Assembly (NCBI GenBank): GCA_030652255.1
Contig: JAUSAZ010000172.1
Location: 1 to 63,321, forward strand
Length of the DNA stretch: 63,321 nucleotides
Source: Myxococcales bacterium
Lineage (GTDB): Bacteria > Myxococcota_A > Polyangia > Polyangiales > Ga0077539
Reading direction: 5' to 3'
Part shown: positions 8,113-17,305 of the stretch, in pieces
Layout of the letters: every line of letters begins with the position of its first letter
Numbering within the stretch: the first letter of the stretch is position 1
The notes under the pieces: model-generated
Told to the model about the DNA's origin: nothing
The model's database searches: none
The model's input: the letters and a program-made list of their open reading frames with translations, nothing else
Position numbers and translations under genes: made by a program

Positions 8113-9705
8113 ATGTCGAACCGCTACCTCGACCCCGCGTTTGATTCGGACATCGGCCCGGTGGGGGGCCCCGCCGAGCTCGAGGTCAACGCGGTGCTCA
8201 CCACCTCCGGGCACGTCACGCTGGCCGGGGGCCACATCACCTACGAGCCGGGCCTCGACGCGCGCCTGCTCGGCCGCGGGCCGCTGGTGATCGCCGTCGC
8301 AGAGGTGACCGCGGTCTCCTGCCGCGACGGACACCGGCGCGTCGTGCTCCACCTTGGGGCGCAGGAGCTCGTGCTCCGCGGCGTCGGGGCGCAGCGCGTG
8401 TGGGTGGCGCTCACGGTCCTGCGCGACGAGCGACCGGGCGCCATGCGCCAGGCTCCGCTGCTCTTCGAGGAGGAGCCCGGCGGCCACGACGACCGCAACG
8501 GCCTCTACGGCATCGGCGCGCAGGGCTACGGCTACGCGGGCCGCCTTCCGGTGGGGCTCGTGATCAGCTTCTGGGAGGAGCTCTCCGCGCTGCGCTCGAT
8601 CCGCGCGGAGGGAGAGCTCGTGGTGCGCGGGGCCGAGGCGCGGAGCATCCACGGCGCCGGCGCGGCCACCTTCGTCGCGGCGCTCATCGACCGCTGGCTG
8701 GAGGTCGCCGCCACGGGCGCCATCGACGACGGGTGGCAGCCGCGGGTCGCCTGGTACGACGAGGGCGAGGTGCTGCTCGGCGCGCTCACCATCGACGCCG
8801 AGGGGGTGGTGTTCACGCCGGTGGAGGGCGCGGCCCGGGTGCTCGCGGCCCGCGGCGGGCGCTCCGTGGCCCGGGTGCGCCCCGCGGACGGGCGCGGCCT
8901 CGACCTGGAGGACGAGCGCCGGAGCTACCACCTCCGCACCCTCGACGCCGCGGGCCTGGTGGCCTCCCTCACCAGCGTCTTCGTCTCCGCCGGGTGGCGC
9001 GCCGGCGCCTCGGCGCTCGCGCACCGGGCCCTCCCCGACGAGCAGATCACCCTGCTCTACGGGCTGTGCTCCAGCGCGACGATCACCCACCAGGCCGTCC
9101 CGGTGGCCCACGCGGGGAGGCAGCTCCTCAAGCCCAACGCGTACGAGGTCGAGCTCGACGTGATCGCCGACCCCGCGGCCCTGCCCCTGGCGCCCTTCCC
9201 GTGTGACCTCCAGGTCGCCAACCCGCGCGGCCTCTACTCCGTCCAGGGGGTCGCCGCGTCCTTCACGGCCCGGCCCCGGCGCGCGGGCGTCGACCCCACC
9301 CAGGGCGCTGCCCTCGTCGCGCTGGTGCGCTTCCGGGCGGAGGTCGTGGCCACCAACCGCCGGGACTACTTCCGCCTCGCCGTGGACGTGGTGCTACACC
9401 GCGTCGAGCTCGTGGTCGGCGGCGCGCAGATGGCGATCACCCGCGGCGCCCGCATGGTGAACGTCTCCCGCCGCGGCTGCCGCGTCGCCCTCCCGGTGGC
9501 GCCCGACCCCGGCACGCCCTGCACCCTCGTGGTCGGCTTCGACGAGCACCCCACCGCCGTCTCGGGACGGATCGTCAACGTGTCCGTCGTCGACGCCTTC
9601 ACCTGGCACGTCGGCATCGCCTACACCGCCGAGTCGTACGAGCCCGGCGCGCGGGTGTTCCAGGAGCGCCAGACGGCCTTCCTCCGCAAGCGCCACGGCG
9701 CCTGA
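8113..9705 (+). CDS. Large PilZ-domain (c-di-GMP-binding) protein
   Basis: A 530-residue cytosolic protein with no signal peptide. The C-terminal third carries a PilZ signature: RRDYFR at 416-421 (YcgR-type arginine motif) and NVSRRG at 450-455 (D/N-x-S-x-x-G). The N-terminal 250 residues contain two similar beta-rich blocks (GHVTLAGGHITYEPG and GALTIDAEGVVFTPVEG) that may be PH/GRAM-like folds; this is inference. The middle may be a YcgR-N-like region. It ends 3 bp from the end of the convergent flagellar operon, so a role in flagellar braking like YcgR is attractive but unproven. Confidence 0.75.
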   Translation: MSNRYLDPAFDSDIGPVGGPAELEVNAVLTTSGHVTLAGGHITYEPGLDARLLGRGPLVIAVAEVTAVSCRDGHRRVVLHLGAQELVLRGVGAQRVWVALTVLRDERPGAMRQAPLLFEEEPGGHDDRNGLYGIGAQGYGYAGRLPVGLVISFWEELSALRSIRAEGELVVRGAEARSIHGAGAATFVAALIDRWLEVAATGAIDDGWQPRVAWYDEGEVLLGALTIDAEGVVFTPVEGAARVLAARGGRSVARVRPADGRGLDLEDERRSYHLRTLDAAGLVASLTSVFVSAGWRAGASALAHRALPDEQITLLYGLCSSATITHQAVPVAHAGRQLLKPNAYEVELDVIADPAALPLAPFPCDLQVANPRGLYSVQGVAASFTARPRRAGVDPTQGAALVALVRFRAEVVATNRRDYFRLAVDVVLHRVELVVGGAQMAITRGARMVNVSRRGCRVALPVAPDPGTPCTLVVGFDEHPTAVSGRIVNVSVVDAFTWHVGIAYTAESYEPGARVFQERQTAFLRKRHGA

Positions 9706-9708
9706 GGG

Positions 9709-10362
9709 TCAGTCGCGCTCCGTGCGCGGGTCGGCGATGCGGGCCGCGCTCATGGACACCGCGTCGAGCATCAGCGCCACCTCGCTCGACGACGAGAACG
9801 CCGACGCGCCCACGGACCCGTCGAGGGCCGTCGCGCCGCCCACCGGCGAGGGCGCCTCGGGGCCGCGGGGGAGGCCCAGCAGCCCGCGCAGGTCGTTGGC
9901 GTAGCGGGCCTCCGGGCCGGTGAAATATCCGTGCGACTTGAGGGCGTGCGCGTAGCCGTCGACGTCGCCCCGGGTCGCCGCCGCCACCGCGTCGCCGTAG
10001 CGCCGGTGCAGCAGCGAGAGGAAGTCCTGCGCGCCCTCGTCGAGCGAGCCGTAGGCGCGGAAGTGCGCGTGCGTCTCGTAGCGCGCGCCGCCCTCCCACT
10101 CGTGGGTGCGCGCGACGGTGGTGAGCCCGCCCGGGCTCGTGCCCTTGATGCCCCCGAAGTTGAAGTTGTACATGCTCCGGCCGCGGCCGGTCTCGAGGCT
10201 GGCCTGGGCGCTCAGGATGTCGAGCGCGGCGGGCGTCGGCGCCTCGCCCATCACCTGCTCGAACGATCGGCCGAGGGCCGCGCGCAGCTCGTCGCGGGAC
10301 GTGACCGTGCGCGTGAGCTCGACCTCCTGCGGGCCGGGCGCTGCGATGGCGTCGATGCGCAT
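9709..10362 (-). CDS. Flagellar glucosaminidase (FlgJ C-terminal-type)
   Basis: A 217-residue protein with a glucosaminidase-family domain: ILSAQASLETGRGRSMYNFN followed by FGGIKGT, matching the Q-x-x-ETG...NLFGIKG signature with catalytic Glu in the ETG motif. This activity opens peptidoglycan for rod assembly. In many proteobacteria it is the C-terminal half of FlgJ; here the rod-cap half is a separate gene at 36036. There is no signal peptide, as for FlgJ proteins exported by the flagellar machine. Last gene of the 24-gene minus-strand operon, 31 bp after flgF. The last 60 residues are Ser/Ala-rich with no match. Confidence 0.82.
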   Translation of the reverse strand: MRIDAIAAPGPQEVELTRTVTSRDELRAALGRSFEQVMGEAPTPAALDILSAQASLETGRGRSMYNFNFGGIKGTSPGGLTTVARTHEWEGGARYETHAHFRAYGSLDEGAQDFLSLLHRRYGDAVAAATRGDVDGYAHALKSHGYFTGPEARYANDLRGLLGLPRGPEAPSPVGGATALDGSVGASAFSSSSEVALMLDAVSMSAARIADPRTERD

Positions 10363-10393
10363 GCTCGTCGGGCCTCCGCTCGCGGACCCGGGC

Positions 10394-11131
10394 TCAGCCC
10401 GGGGTGCCCGGCACCGACGAGACCACCCGGCGGTCGGCCTCGCGGAAGGCGTCGATCACCCGCTGGAAGGCCTCGAAGGTGCGCGTCGCCGTGACCATCT
10501 CGGTCATCGACGTGACCGTCGTCGCGTTGGAGCCCTCGAGCGAGCCGATGGCGAGGGAGGGGTTGACCGCCAGCGTGGGCTGCGCGCCGCCCGCCGCGAC
10601 CAGCGTGGCGCCCTCCTGCACCAGCCGCGCGGGCTGGGCGAAGCGCACCAGCCGCAGCCGCCCGACGGGCTCCTGCGCGCTGGGGGTGCGCAGCTCGCCC
10701 GACGCCGTGAGCGACACGTCGAGGGTGCCCGCGGGCAGCATCATCGGCCGGCCGTTTTCACCCATCACGGCGTGGCCCTGCGCGTTGCGCACGGCGCCGG
10801 TCGGGTCGACCTGGAGCGACGCCGCGCGGGTGTATCGCTCGCCCCGCGGGGTCGACACCGCCAGCCAGGTGTCGTCGGGCAGCGCCGCGTCGAGCGCGCG
10901 CCCGGTGGGCCGCAGCGCCCCGGCGCTCTGGTCGATCTCCAGCCGCGCCACGGTCACGCCCGGGGTGCGCCGCGAGTCGGCGCCGCCCGCCGCGGAGAGC
11001 GCCTGCTGAAACACCGGCTGCACCCTGCGGTAGCCGTCCGTCGAGGCGTTGGCCAGGTTGTTGGCCGTCGACTCCAGCATCGTCGACTGCCCGAGGGCGC
11101 CGCTCAGGGCCGCGTAGATCCCGTCGCTCAT
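10394..11131 (-). CDS. flgF: Flagellar basal-body rod protein FlgF
   Basis: A 245-residue rod protein exported by the flagellar apparatus. The N-terminus has the rod/hook family signature (IYAALSGALGQ, then ESTANNLANASTDGYRR). The C-terminal helix region (LEGSNATTVTSMTEMVTATR followed by TFEAFQRVIDAF) is the other conserved end. Called FlgF rather than FlgG because the clear FlgG is at 32698 and this one has a shorter, divergent body. ATG 11131 starts 4 bp after the fliA stop. Confidence 0.85.
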   Translation of the reverse strand: MSDGIYAALSGALGQSTMLESTANNLANASTDGYRRVQPVFQQALSAAGGADSRRTPGVTVARLEIDQSAGALRPTGRALDAALPDDTWLAVSTPRGERYTRAASLQVDPTGAVRNAQGHAVMGENGRPMMLPAGTLDVSLTASGELRTPSAQEPVGRLRLVRFAQPARLVQEGATLVAAGGAQPTLAVNPSLAIGSLEGSNATTVTSMTEMVTATRTFEAFQRVIDAFREADRRVVSSVPGTPG

Positions 11132-11135
11132 CGCT

Positions 11136-11855
11136 TCATTCCCTTCCGATCGCTGCGCGGAGGCGGTGCACCGCCTCGGTGTGTAGCCGAGAGACCATGG
11201 ACTCGCTGAGGTTGAGCACGGCGCCGATCTCCCGGAGCGTGCAGTCCTCCTGGTAGTAGAGCGCGAGCACCGTCTGGAGCCGCGCCGGCAGCGTGGTGAC
11301 GGCCTCCGCCAACGCGTCGGCGAGCTCGCGCTGCCCGATGGCCTCGTCCGCGGGCTCGACCCCGGCGTCGACCTTGTCGTGGTCGAAGTCGAAGAGCTCG
11401 AGGCGGGTCATGCCGGCGTCGGAGATGCGCGTGAGGTGGTCGCCGTAGGCCGCGTCGGTCATGCCGAGCGAGCGCGCGATCTCCGCGTCGCTGGGCGCCC
11501 GCCCGAGCGCCTGGCCCAGGGTCTTGATGGTGCGCGCGAGGTCTCGCGACGCCCGGCGCATGTGCTTGGAGGTCGTGTCGAGGCTGCGGAGGTAGTCGAG
11601 CATCGCCCCGCGGATGCGGTACGACGCGTAGGCCTCGAACTCCTCGGCCACCATGTCGGGGCCCGCGCGGTGGTAGGCCTCCATCAGCCCGAGCCAGCCG
11701 CAGCTCACGAGGTCGGCCACCGCGATGTGCCGCGGCACCCGCCGCGCGGCCCGCATCGCGATGCGCCGCACGATGGGCAGGAAGCGCTCGTACTGCGCCT
11801 TGTCGAGCGAGCGGCGCGCGTCGCCCTCCACCACGCCCAGCGCGGGGACGTTCAC
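11136..11855 (-). CDS. fliA: Flagellar sigma factor FliA (sigma-28)
   Basis: A 239-residue sigma factor for late flagellar genes. Region 2 (YERFLPIVRRIAMRAARRVP, SCGWLGLMEAYHRA, YRIRGAMLDYLRSLD), region 3 (RTIKTLGQALGRAPSDAEIA) and region 4 (ALYYQEDCTLREIGAVLNLS followed by ESMVSRLHTEAVHRL) are in order. GTG 11855 is chosen because it makes a GTGA overlap with the flhF stop, indicating translational coupling; longer in-frame starts would lie inside flhF. Its anti-sigma factor FlgM is encoded at 36418 in the divergent run. Usual family length is about 240. Confidence 0.93.
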   Translation of the reverse strand: MNVPALGVVEGDARRSLDKAQYERFLPIVRRIAMRAARRVPRHIAVADLVSCGWLGLMEAYHRAGPDMVAEEFEAYASYRIRGAMLDYLRSLDTTSKHMRRASRDLARTIKTLGQALGRAPSDAEIARSLGMTDAAYGDHLTRISDAGMTRLELFDFDHDKVDAGVEPADEAIGQRELADALAEAVTTLPARLQTVLALYYQEDCTLREIGAVLNLSESMVSRLHTEAVHRLRAAIGRE

Positions 11856-13060
11856 GGCGCCGATCCCCGGGACCCGGCCCGCGGAACGAGCTGGTCGAGG
11901 ATGGCCGCGATCGTCGCCTGCGCGATGTGCTCGGGCACCTCCTGCCCCGCGCAGAGCACCGACACCGGCAGCCCGGAGGCCGTCGAGCCGTGCAGCAGCC
12001 CCGACGGCGCGGTGGTCTCGTCGAGCTTGGTGACCGCGAGGGCCGTCGGGTCGAGCGCCGAGAAGGTCTTCACCACGGCCGCGGCGTCCTGGGCGCGGAG
12101 CGCCGCGGGGAGGCACAGCAGCACGTGGCGGGCGAAGGCCCGGTCGCCGAAGTTCTTCGCGGAGAGCAGCGACTCGGCCGCGTCGGGCTGCGGCCTGCGG
12201 CCCGCCGTGTCCACGAAGACCAGGTCGGTGGTGGCCTCGTCGAGGCAGCGCGCCAGCTCGTCGGGCGTCGTCGCCGACGCGAACTCCGCGTCGAGCAGCG
12301 CGGCGTATCGCTGGAGCTGCTCGACCGCCCCCACCCGGAAGCCGTCGCAGGTGATGAGGGTCACCGAGCGCCGGTCGATGGTGGCGTGCGCGGCCAGCTT
12401 GGCGATGGTGGTGGTCTTGCCGACGCCCGTCGGGCCCGTCAGCGCGATGACCGCCCTCCCCTCGGTGGCCAGCGGCCAGGCCGACACCTTCACCACCTCG
12501 GAGAGCGCGTCGCGCATGCGCTCGGGCAGCGCCCGCCCGTCGTCGGGGCCCTTCAGCCAGCGCGCGACGCCGGCCGCGGCGGTGCCCTCGATGCCCAGCC
12601 GGCGCAGCATCGCCGCCGCCTCGTCGCCGAGGCGCAGGGCGGGCGTGGCGTCCTCGATGGCGACGCGCAGGGCGGCCAGCTCGGCCAGGATGTCGGGCGA
12701 TCCGCGGTCGGCCTGGAGCCCGCCGGTCTTGAGGGCGCGCAGCTCCGAGCGGAGCTCGTTGCGCAGGGTGGCGACGGAGCTCGGGGCGTCGGCGCGGCGG
12801 TCGGCCGCGTAGGCCTCGTGGGCGAAGAGCTGCGTCGAGGCGCGCGAGGGCGGCGGCGGGGGAACCGACGGGGGCGCCGGGGCCTCGGGCTCGGCCGCGG
12901 CGGCGACCACCTCGATCTCCGTGGTGCCCAGCATCCCCGCGAGCCCCGGGCGGCGGACCTCCCGGGTCGTCAGGAGCACGGCGCCGCTGCCGAACACCTG
13001 CTCGGCCGCCTGGCGGGCCTGACCCAGCGTGCGCCCGCGGAAGACCTGGCGTCTCATCAT
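11852..13060 (-). CDS. flhF: SRP-like GTPase FlhF
   Basis: A 402-residue GTPase that sets flagellar position and number. N-terminal domain with MRRQVFRGRTLGQARQAAEQ, Pro-rich linker (60-72), then the NG domain with P-loop TGPTGVGKTTT (208-218), LITCDGFRVGAVEQL, VFVDTAGR and VTKLDET. ATG 13060 (or 13057) follows the flhA stop by 13 bp; an earlier in-frame ATG at 13093 lies inside flhA. The usual next gene, flhG/fleN, is missing: flhF runs straight into fliA with a 4-bp overlap. Confidence 0.93.
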   Translation of the reverse strand: MMRRQVFRGRTLGQARQAAEQVFGSGAVLLTTREVRRPGLAGMLGTTEIEVVAAAAEPEAPAPPSVPPPPPSRASTQLFAHEAYAADRRADAPSSVATLRNELRSELRALKTGGLQADRGSPDILAELAALRVAIEDATPALRLGDEAAAMLRRLGIEGTAAAGVARWLKGPDDGRALPERMRDALSEVVKVSAWPLATEGRAVIALTGPTGVGKTTTIAKLAAHATIDRRSVTLITCDGFRVGAVEQLQRYAALLDAEFASATTPDELARCLDEATTDLVFVDTAGRRPQPDAAESLLSAKNFGDRAFARHVLLCLPAALRAQDAAAVVKTFSALDPTALAVTKLDETTAPSGLLHGSTASGLPVSVLCAGQEVPEHIAQATIAAILDQLVPRAGSRGSAP

Positions 13061-13073
13061 CTCGCTCACAACC

Positions 13074-15161
13074 TCAGCGCGCTTCCAGTGCATGGGACGG
13101 GCCGAGGCGCTCGATCACCCTCAGGGGGGCGCCAGGCTCGATCTCCCGAAAGGACACGATGGCCAGCTGCGGGAGCTTCCACTCGAAGATGGCCCGGACG
13201 TAACGGCGCAGGTCGGGGGGCGCCACGAGCAGGGGGGTCACCTGCTGGGCGTTGAAGGTCCCCATGGCGCGCTCGGCCGAGGCGACCACCGAGCGGAGGA
13301 GCGAGGGGTCGAGGGCGCCGCCCGTCCCCGCGGCGATGTCCCGGAGCGAGCGGCGGAGGATGTCCTCGAGGGCCGGGTCGAGCGTCATGGCGGCGACGCT
13401 GTTGTCGCCCCCCTTGAAGCGCGACGTGATCTGCGGCGCCAGGCGCTCTCGCACCATCTCCGTCAGCTGCTCGACGTCCTTGGTCTGCGCGGTGAACTCC
13501 GCCAGCGACTCCAGGATGGTGCGCATGTCCCGGATGGAGACGGACTCCCGCACCAGGTTGCGCAGCACCCGCAGCAGGTCGCCCAGGGGGATGAGCCCCG
13601 GCACCACATCATCGACCAGCTTCGGTGCCGTGCGCGCGAGCACCTCCAGCAGGTGCTGCACCTCCTGGCGCCCGAGCAGCCGGTGGGCGTGGGTGCGCAG
13701 CAGCTCGCCGAGGTGCGTCGCCAGGATCGTCGCGTGGTCGACCACGGTGTACCCGAGGGCCTCGGCGAGCTCCTTGTCGCGCTGGGCGATCCACCACGCG
13801 GGCATGTTGAAGGTCGGGTCGGTGGTGCGCTCGCCGTCGAGGGCCGGGGACATCCCGCTGGGGTCGACCGCCAGCAGCCGGCCCGCGCGGCAGAGCCCGT
13901 GGCCGATCTCGTTGCCCAGGATGAGCACCCGGTACCCGCCCGGCTGGAGCGACAGGTTGTCCCCGACGTGCACCGGCGGCATCACCAGCCCGAGGTCGCG
14001 GGCGAGTTGCTGCCGAAGGGCCGCCACGCGGTCGAGGAGGGTGCCGCCGCGGGCGGTGTCGACCACCCCGACGAGCTCGTAGCCCACCTCGAGGGTGAGG
14101 GTCTCCAGCCCGAGGGCGGCGTCGACCTCCTCGGAGGGCGAGCGCTTGCGGTCGGACTCGGCGGCCCCGGCCGTCAAGGCGTCGGCGGCCAGGGCCTTCC
14201 GGGTGCGGGAGCGCGACGCCAGGATCAGCCCGCCCGCCATCAGGAGACACGGAAACGCAGGCATTCCGGGCACCAGGGCGAGCACCGTCATGATTCCGGC
14301 GGTCATGAGCACCGGGCGCGGTCGCCCGAGGAGCTGGTCGCTGAAGGCCCGGCCGATGGGCTCGCGGGTGGCGCTGCGGGTCACCACGATGCCCGCCGCG
14401 GCGGAGATGAGCAGCGCGGGGATCTGCGTGGAGAGCGCGTCGCCCACGCTCAGGACGGAGAAGGTCTCGCCGGCCTGCGCGAGGTCCATGCCCGACGAGA
14501 GGCCCATGATGAGGCCGCCGACGAGGTTGATGGCCGTGATGAGCAGGCCCGCGATGGCGTCGCCGTGGACGAACTTGCTGGCGCCGTCCATGGCGCCGAA
14601 GAAGTCGGCCTCGCGCTCGAGCACCTTGCGGCGCTTGCGGGCCCCGTCGGCGTCGACAGCGCCGGAGGCAAGGTCGGCGTCGATGGCCATCTGCTTGCCG
14701 GGCATGGCGTCGAGGGTGAAGCGGGCGGCCACCTCGGCGACGCGCCCGGCCCCCTTGGTGATCACCACGAAGTTGATCACCGCCAGGATGAGGAACACCA
14801 CGAGGCCGACGAGCACGTTGCCCTCGACCACGAAGCGCCCGAAGGCCTCGACGACGTGCCCGGCGGCGCTCGGCCCCTCGGCGCCGTGCAGGAGGATGCG
14901 CCGGGTGGTGGCCACGTTGAGGCTGAGCCGCAGGAGCGTGGCGATGAGCACGAAGGCCGGGAAGGCGCTGAACTCCAGGGCCTCCTCGATGAAGAGGGCC
15001 GTGAGGAAGACCCCCACCGCGAGGGCCACGGAGAAGGACAGCAGCACGTCGAGCAGGGGCGCCGGCACCGGCAGCACCATCATCAGGACGATCCCGATGA
15101 TGCCGAGCGGGACCACCATGTCCCAGCGGTCGCTGCTCGGGGTGGAGGCCTCGGTGCTCAT
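13074..15161 (-). CDS. flhA: Flagellar export gate protein FlhA
   Basis: A 695-residue inner-membrane export component, normal length for the family. Eight TM helices occupy roughly residues 18-320, including the FHIPEP-type cytosolic loop region (FVVITKGAGRVAEVAARFTL, DAMPGKQMAIDADL). The C-terminal cytosolic chaperone-docking domain starts near residue 350 and includes GYRVLILGNEIG and TVVDHATILATHL. It forms the nonameric export gate with FlhB/FliPQR. ATG 15161 overlaps the flhB stop by 4 bp. Confidence 0.95.
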   Translation of the reverse strand: MSTEASTPSSDRWDMVVPLGIIGIVLMMVLPVPAPLLDVLLSFSVALAVGVFLTALFIEEALEFSAFPAFVLIATLLRLSLNVATTRRILLHGAEGPSAAGHVVEAFGRFVVEGNVLVGLVVFLILAVINFVVITKGAGRVAEVAARFTLDAMPGKQMAIDADLASGAVDADGARKRRKVLEREADFFGAMDGASKFVHGDAIAGLLITAINLVGGLIMGLSSGMDLAQAGETFSVLSVGDALSTQIPALLISAAAGIVVTRSATREPIGRAFSDQLLGRPRPVLMTAGIMTVLALVPGMPAFPCLLMAGGLILASRSRTRKALAADALTAGAAESDRKRSPSEEVDAALGLETLTLEVGYELVGVVDTARGGTLLDRVAALRQQLARDLGLVMPPVHVGDNLSLQPGGYRVLILGNEIGHGLCRAGRLLAVDPSGMSPALDGERTTDPTFNMPAWWIAQRDKELAEALGYTVVDHATILATHLGELLRTHAHRLLGRQEVQHLLEVLARTAPKLVDDVVPGLIPLGDLLRVLRNLVRESVSIRDMRTILESLAEFTAQTKDVEQLTEMVRERLAPQITSRFKGGDNSVAAMTLDPALEDILRRSLRDIAAGTGGALDPSLLRSVVASAERAMGTFNAQQVTPLLVAPPDLRRYVRAIFEWKLPQLAIVSFREIEPGAPLRVIERLGPSHALEAR

Positions 15162-16240
15162 GGGCGGGCGCTACGCACGCGCCGGGCCGACGGCCGCACC
15201 CGGTAGACCCAGGCCAGCACCCGGGCCACCGCCGCGAAGTGCTTCCCGGGGACCATCTGTCCGATCTGCACCTCGGCGTCGAGGGCGCGGGCCAGCTTGC
15301 GGTTCTCGAGGATGGGCACCCCGTGCCGCCGGGCCTCGCTGCGGATCTGCAGCGCCAGCGCGTCGTGCCCCTTGGCCACCACCACCGGCGCGGCGTCGCC
15401 CGCGGCGTAGCGCAGCGCCACCGCGACGTGCGTCGGGTTGGTCACCACGACGTCGGCCTGCTTCACGTTGGCCAGCGAGCGCTTTCGGGCGAGGGCCCGG
15501 GCGCGGGCCTTCATGCGCCCCTTGGCCTTGGGGTCGCCCTCCTGCGAGCGGTTTTCGTCCATCATCTCGCGGCGCGTCATCTTCATGTCGCGCTCGAGCT
15601 TCCACCAGCTCCAGCCGTAGTCGACGGCGGCCACCAGCGCGAGCGCGAGGAGGGCGTGCAGCACCACCCGCACGATCACCTCCGCGCCCCGCGCCATGGC
15701 GGCGTCGGCCGGGAGGCGCGCCAGCCCGACCAGGGAGGGCAGGTCACGCTCCAGGGCCCGCCACGCGACCCAGCCCACGACCCCCACGCGCAAGAGCCCG
15801 AGGGCCACCTCGGTGGCGCCCTGCTTGAACGAGAACAGTCGTTTCACCCCTTCGATGGGGTTGAGCCGCTCCAACTTGAAGCCCAGGTGGTCGGCGCTCA
15901 CCTCCATGCCCGTCTGCGCGAAGCCCACCGCCGCCGCCGCCGCCGCCGCCGCGAGCACCGCCGGGCCCGCGAGGGAGAGCATCAGCCCCCCGACCAGCGC
16001 GAGGGTGCGGCTGACGCCCACCCGGTCGAGCGCCCCGAGGTCGCCGTGGCACCCCGCGAAGAGCAGCCCCGCCGCGCGGGCCATGATGGGGCGCGACCCG
16101 AGCAGCACCGCCAGGACGGCGACCGAGGCCGCCACCCCGCCGGCGTCGCGCGCCCGAGCGTAGCGGCCGTCCTTGCGAAACTGCTCCCGCCGCTGGGGTG
16201 TGGGGTCGAACTCCCGCTCGCCCTGGTCGGCCTCGCTCAC
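15158..16240 (-). CDS. flhB: Flagellar export switch protein FlhB
   Basis: A 360-residue protein starting with GTG. The N-terminus FDPTPQRREQFRKDGRYARA is the conserved T3SS switch start; four TM helices follow. The autocleavage motif NPTH is intact at 268-271 (VVVTNPTHVAVALRY), so substrate switching from hook to filament should work. A pure (CCG)8 run at 15928-15951 encodes an alanine stretch in the second TM region (about residues 98-104). It sits between fliR (16-bp gap) and flhA (4-bp overlap). Confidence 0.95.
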   Translation of the reverse strand: MSEADQGEREFDPTPQRREQFRKDGRYARARDAGGVAASVAVLAVLLGSRPIMARAAGLLFAGCHGDLGALDRVGVSRTLALVGGLMLSLAGPAVLAAAAAAAAVGFAQTGMEVSADHLGFKLERLNPIEGVKRLFSFKQGATEVALGLLRVGVVGWVAWRALERDLPSLVGLARLPADAAMARGAEVIVRVVLHALLALALVAAVDYGWSWWKLERDMKMTRREMMDENRSQEGDPKAKGRMKARARALARKRSLANVKQADVVVTNPTHVAVALRYAAGDAAPVVVAKGHDALALQIRSEARRHGVPILENRKLARALDAEVQIGQMVPGKHFAAVARVLAWVYRVRPSARRVRSARP

Positions 16241-16256
16241 CGCGCCCTCCCGCCTC

Positions 16257-17036
16257 TTAGCTGGCCAGCGCCCCGAGCAGCTGCTCGATGCGCAGGGAGA
16301 GGGTGAAGAAGTGCTGCGCGAGGCCCGCGACGATGTCCCGCAGCGAGGCCATGAGCACCGCGGCGCCCGCGGCCACGATGATGCCGATGCCCACGTTGAA
16401 GAGCTGCAGCGCCGGGGCGGCGCGGGCGATGAGCGCCAGGGTGACCTGCGTGACCAGGGCCACGGCGACGACCGGGAGCGCCTGCTTCACGCCCACCAGC
16501 ATGGCCTCGGCGGCGAGGTCGACGAAGACCCCGGCGGAGGCGTCGAAGGCCACCGGGGCCCCCACCGGCAGGGCGCGAAAGGACTCCAGCAGCCAGAGGA
16601 TGGCGACGCGGTGCGCGCCCACGGAGAAGGCCACCAACACGCCGAGGAGCGAGATGGCCAGCGCGAGGGGCGCCTCCTGCGACTGCACCGTCGGGTTGAA
16701 CACCGAGGGCGAGGAGAGCGCCGTGGAGAGGGAGACGGACTGCGCGAGCACGTCGGCGGCCGCGAGCACGAAGCGGAAGGCCGCGCCCAGGAGCAGCCCG
16801 ATGGCGAGCTCGGAGGCGGCGTGGCCGAAGAGGTGGAGGCCCAGGTGGCCGACGGCGGCGGTGGGCGCCGGGGCGCAGGCGCTGGCGACCCAGGCGAGCA
16901 TGAGCGCGAGGCCGACCCGCTGGGTGGGCCCGGTGTAGGGCCCCGGGAAGGGAGAGGTGACGACGAAGCCCGAGGTGCGGGAGAAGGCCAGCGCGCCGGC
17001 CAGGCCCTGGGCCATGAGCTCCTGCGAGAGGTTCAT
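16257..17036 (-). CDS. fliR: Flagellar export protein FliR
   Basis: A 259-residue integral membrane protein of the export gate. Features include an N-terminal FSRTSGFVVTSPFPGP segment, several hydrophobic helices, and the conserved NVGIGIIVAAGAAVLMASLR region near the C-terminus. ATG 17036 overlaps the fliQ stop by 4 bp. With FliP and FliQ it builds the export pore. Confidence 0.92.
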   Translation of the reverse strand: MNLSQELMAQGLAGALAFSRTSGFVVTSPFPGPYTGPTQRVGLALMLAWVASACAPAPTAAVGHLGLHLFGHAASELAIGLLLGAAFRFVLAAADVLAQSVSLSTALSSPSVFNPTVQSQEAPLALAISLLGVLVAFSVGAHRVAILWLLESFRALPVGAPVAFDASAGVFVDLAAEAMLVGVKQALPVVAVALVTQVTLALIARAAPALQLFNVGIGIIVAAGAAVLMASLRDIVAGLAQHFFTLSLRIEQLLGALAS

Positions 17037-17305
17037 CCCCGGACGACGTGCTCGATGGCCTGGAGGCTGGTGCGGGTGTACTGCACCGCGAAGCCCGCGA
17101 GGGTGGGGCCCAGCAGCAGCAGGGTGGCCACGAGGGCGGCGGTCTTCACCACGAAGCTCACGCTGCTCTCGTTGAGCTGCGTGGCGGCCTGCGCGACGCC
17201 CACCACGAGGCCCGCCGCGAGGGCGATGAGCAGCAGCGGCCCGCCGACCCGCGCGCAGGTCATGAAGAGCCCGAGCATGAGGGCGAGCGCGCTGTCGGTG
17301 GTCAC
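17033..17305 (-). CDS. fliQ: Flagellar export protein FliQ
   Basis: A 90-residue, two-helix membrane protein, the standard size. It has MLGLFMTCARVGGPLLLIAL and VGVAQAATQLNESSVSFVVK, the latter the conserved FliQ/SctS loop. GTG start overlapping fliP by 4 bp, stop overlapping fliR by 4 bp. Confidence 0.93.
   Translation of the reverse strand: MTTDSALALMLGLFMTCARVGGPLLLIALAAGLVVGVAQAATQLNESSVSFVVKTAALVATLLLLGPTLAGFAVQYTRTSLQAIEHVVRG

Noticed and set aside
6877..9111. A 744-codon open frame on the minus strand across the PilZ and lipoprotein genes
   Set aside because: It crosses several well-supported genes, has no recognisable motif and is low in complexity.
13029..15206. A 725-codon open frame on the plus strand opposite flhA
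   Set aside because: Pure antisense shadow of a conserved export protein.
15928..15951. (CCG)8 microsatellite in flhB as a phase-variation switch
   Set aside because: Unit length is three, so slippage would only change the alanine count, not the frame.
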